Below are positions 4,473-5,551 of a stretch of 5,551 nt of DNA, piece after piece. Origin of the DNA: an uncultured Christensenella sp. (GTDB lineage: Bacteria; Bacillota; Clostridia; Christensenellales; UBA1242); contig CASFMG010000120.1 in NCBI GenBank assembly GCA_949295755.1, forward strand, positions 1 to 5,551. Direction: 5' to 3'. Under the pieces are notes generated by a model. The model was given only the letters and a program-made list of their open reading frames with translations. It was not told the origin of the DNA and searched no databases. How positions within the stretch are numbered: the stretch's first letter is position 1; each line of letters opens with the position of its first letter. Both the position numbers and the translations under genes were made by a program.

Positions 4473-5551
4473 TAATATTGTTTTCAAAATCAACCACGTC
4501 AAAGCGGATTATCCAAATGAAGACAAATACAAAAAGTATGTTGAAAAGCGAAAGTTTTACTCATCTAATCAAAATTATGATTTTGTTGGATATGTTCAAA
4601 CAGGAATTGCAAACAAACCTGTATATGACTTTGTGAAGTATGTTGGAAATAATGAGAAAAGTAAAGGAATATTTGGCAAAAATGGCTTGTATTCGCCACA
4701 AGAGATAAAGAGTTTAAGAAATACTCTCTCTACCACTCAAAGCCCAATTTGGCACGGATTTATCTCTTTTGAAGAAGTGTTTGGAAAAACATATTGCAAT
4801 GATGTTTGGCAGGCACAAGAATTCTTCAATAAGCAATTTCCAAGATTTTTAAGTCAAGCAGGTTTTGACATTGACAACATTACATATTTTGCAGGACTGC
4901 ACGAGAACACAGAACATAGACATATTCACTTTTCATTTTTTGAAAACAAGCCAACTAGATACAAAAGCAAAGACAAAGATTTGCACTTTTCTGATGTCAA
5001 GATAAACAAGCAATTTATTGAAAAAGCAAAGGTAGATTTTGAGCTATTTTTTTTAACGACTGCAAACAAGATTAAAGAGTTAAGAAATAACCTTACAAAT
5101 TCAACAAGAACTATCTTTGAAAAGGATATAACATTTTATCCAAAACTTGCAAGAAAAATGGATTTGCTATCTCGCAACTTACCAGAAGACGGACGACTTG
5201 GATACGACAGCGAAAATATGTTAAAACTCAAAAATGATGTTGACAATATCACTACTTGTTTGATACGAAATCGAAGAGATATGTGTATTAAAGAACTTGA
5301 ATTTGAAAGTCAATTAAGACAGCAAGATATTGAAATTGCAAGGATATGTAAAGAGAACAAAATGAAGCCAAATAAGTATTTACTCTTTGACAAATATAAA
5401 GATGATTTATATAGACGACTTGGAAATATTGTCATTCAAACTGCTTTGCAAATAAGGATAAAACAATTTGAACGAGAACGAAATATTAGAAGTGCAAGAT
5501 TTGAAAAAATACAACGAAGGAAACACTTGAAATACTTGATTGAACAATCAA
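4465..5551 (+). CDS. MobL/MobP2-like relaxase, N-terminal 362 residues (runs off the right edge)
   Basis: This relaxase nicks oriT and stays attached to the transferred strand, starting conjugative mobilisation. The metal-binding HUH-type motif is HENTEHRHIHFSFFE, with His at 146, 151, 153 and 155. Before it, the segment GLYSPQEIKSLRNTLSTTQSPIWHGFISFEEVF (74-106) matches what I recall of the Firmicutes MobL (MobP2) relaxases, where an 'L-x-x-x-QS-x-IW-x-G-x-ISFE' stretch precedes the histidines. The catalytic Tyr should be near the N terminus, among several Tyr at 22-59, and cannot be assigned by eye. Residues ~190-362 are helical and basic, with long charged helices. It starts at GTG 4465, overlaps the accessory gene by 8 nt, and stays open to the window end. 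No stop, frameshift or missing histidine is seen. Confidence 0.88.
   Translation, partial: MSNNIVFKINHVKADYPNEDKYKKYVEKRKFYSSNQNYDFVGYVQTGIANKPVYDFVKYVGNNEKSKGIFGKNGLYSPQEIKSLRNTLSTTQSPIWHGFISFEEVFGKTYCNDVWQAQEFFNKQFPRFLSQAGFDIDNITYFAGLHENTEHRHIHFSFFENKPTRYKSKDKDLHFSDVKINKQFIEKAKVDFELFFLTTANKIKELRNNLTNSTRTIFEKDITFYPKLARKMDLLSRNLPEDGRLGYDSENMLKLKNDVDNITTCLIRNRRDMCIKELEFESQLRQQDIEIARICKENKMKPNKYLLFDKYKDDLYRRLGNIVIQTALQIRIKQFERERNIRSARFEKIQRRKHLKYLIEQS

Noticed and set aside
1..5551. CRISPR array, tRNA, rRNA or insertion-sequence transposase
   Set aside because: No regularly spaced repeats, no cloverleaf or rRNA-like stretches, and no transposase or terminal-repeat pairs were seen.
1..5551. Mycoplasma-type code with TGA as Trp
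   Set aside because: All genes are intact with Trp written TGG, for example in the phosphatase WLIDPIDG motif and the relaxase IWHG segment, so code 11 fits.

Overview
The window is AT-rich and dense with genes. It has strong purine-rich ribosome sites (GGAG, AAAGGAG, AGGAG) and sigma-A-type promoters, several with an extended -10. Trp is written TGG and all complete genes stop at TAA or TAG. This fits a low-GC Bacillota (Firmicutes), probably an uncultured or gut-type clostridial or bacilli lineage, using code 11 rather than the mycoplasma code. That placement is inference from composition and signals.

Left part (1-1720): a divergent pair shares the 377-509 spacer. On the minus strand is the 5' part of an inositol-monophosphatase-family gene. 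On the plus strand is an unrecognised 156-residue protein whose promoter has a palindrome over its -35 box. A terminator follows, then a Nudix hydrolase gene with its own promoter. This part looks like ordinary chromosomal material.

Middle (1721-3647): a hypothetical gene (1834-2628) without a convincing start lies between two copies of a ~60-bp direct repeat. Each copy is a terminator hairpin plus about 35 bp of further identical sequence. The second copy supplies the -35 of the next promoter, which drives a gene for a winged-helix DNA-binding protein (2718-3647). The predicted transcription start falls on its ATG, so this mRNA may be leaderless.

Right part (3648-5551): about 420 bp of non-coding DNA holds several inverted repeats, a candidate promoter, a terminator-like hairpin and a GC-richer patch. 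It leads into a mobilisation operon: a ribbon-helix-helix-like relaxosome accessory protein followed, with an 8-nt overlap, by a MobL/MobP2-like relaxase cut by the window edge. The right half is therefore part of a mobilisable element (IME, ICE or integrated plasmid), and the spacer is the natural place for oriT. The element's left boundary is not evident; the repeat-flanked gene may lie at or near it.
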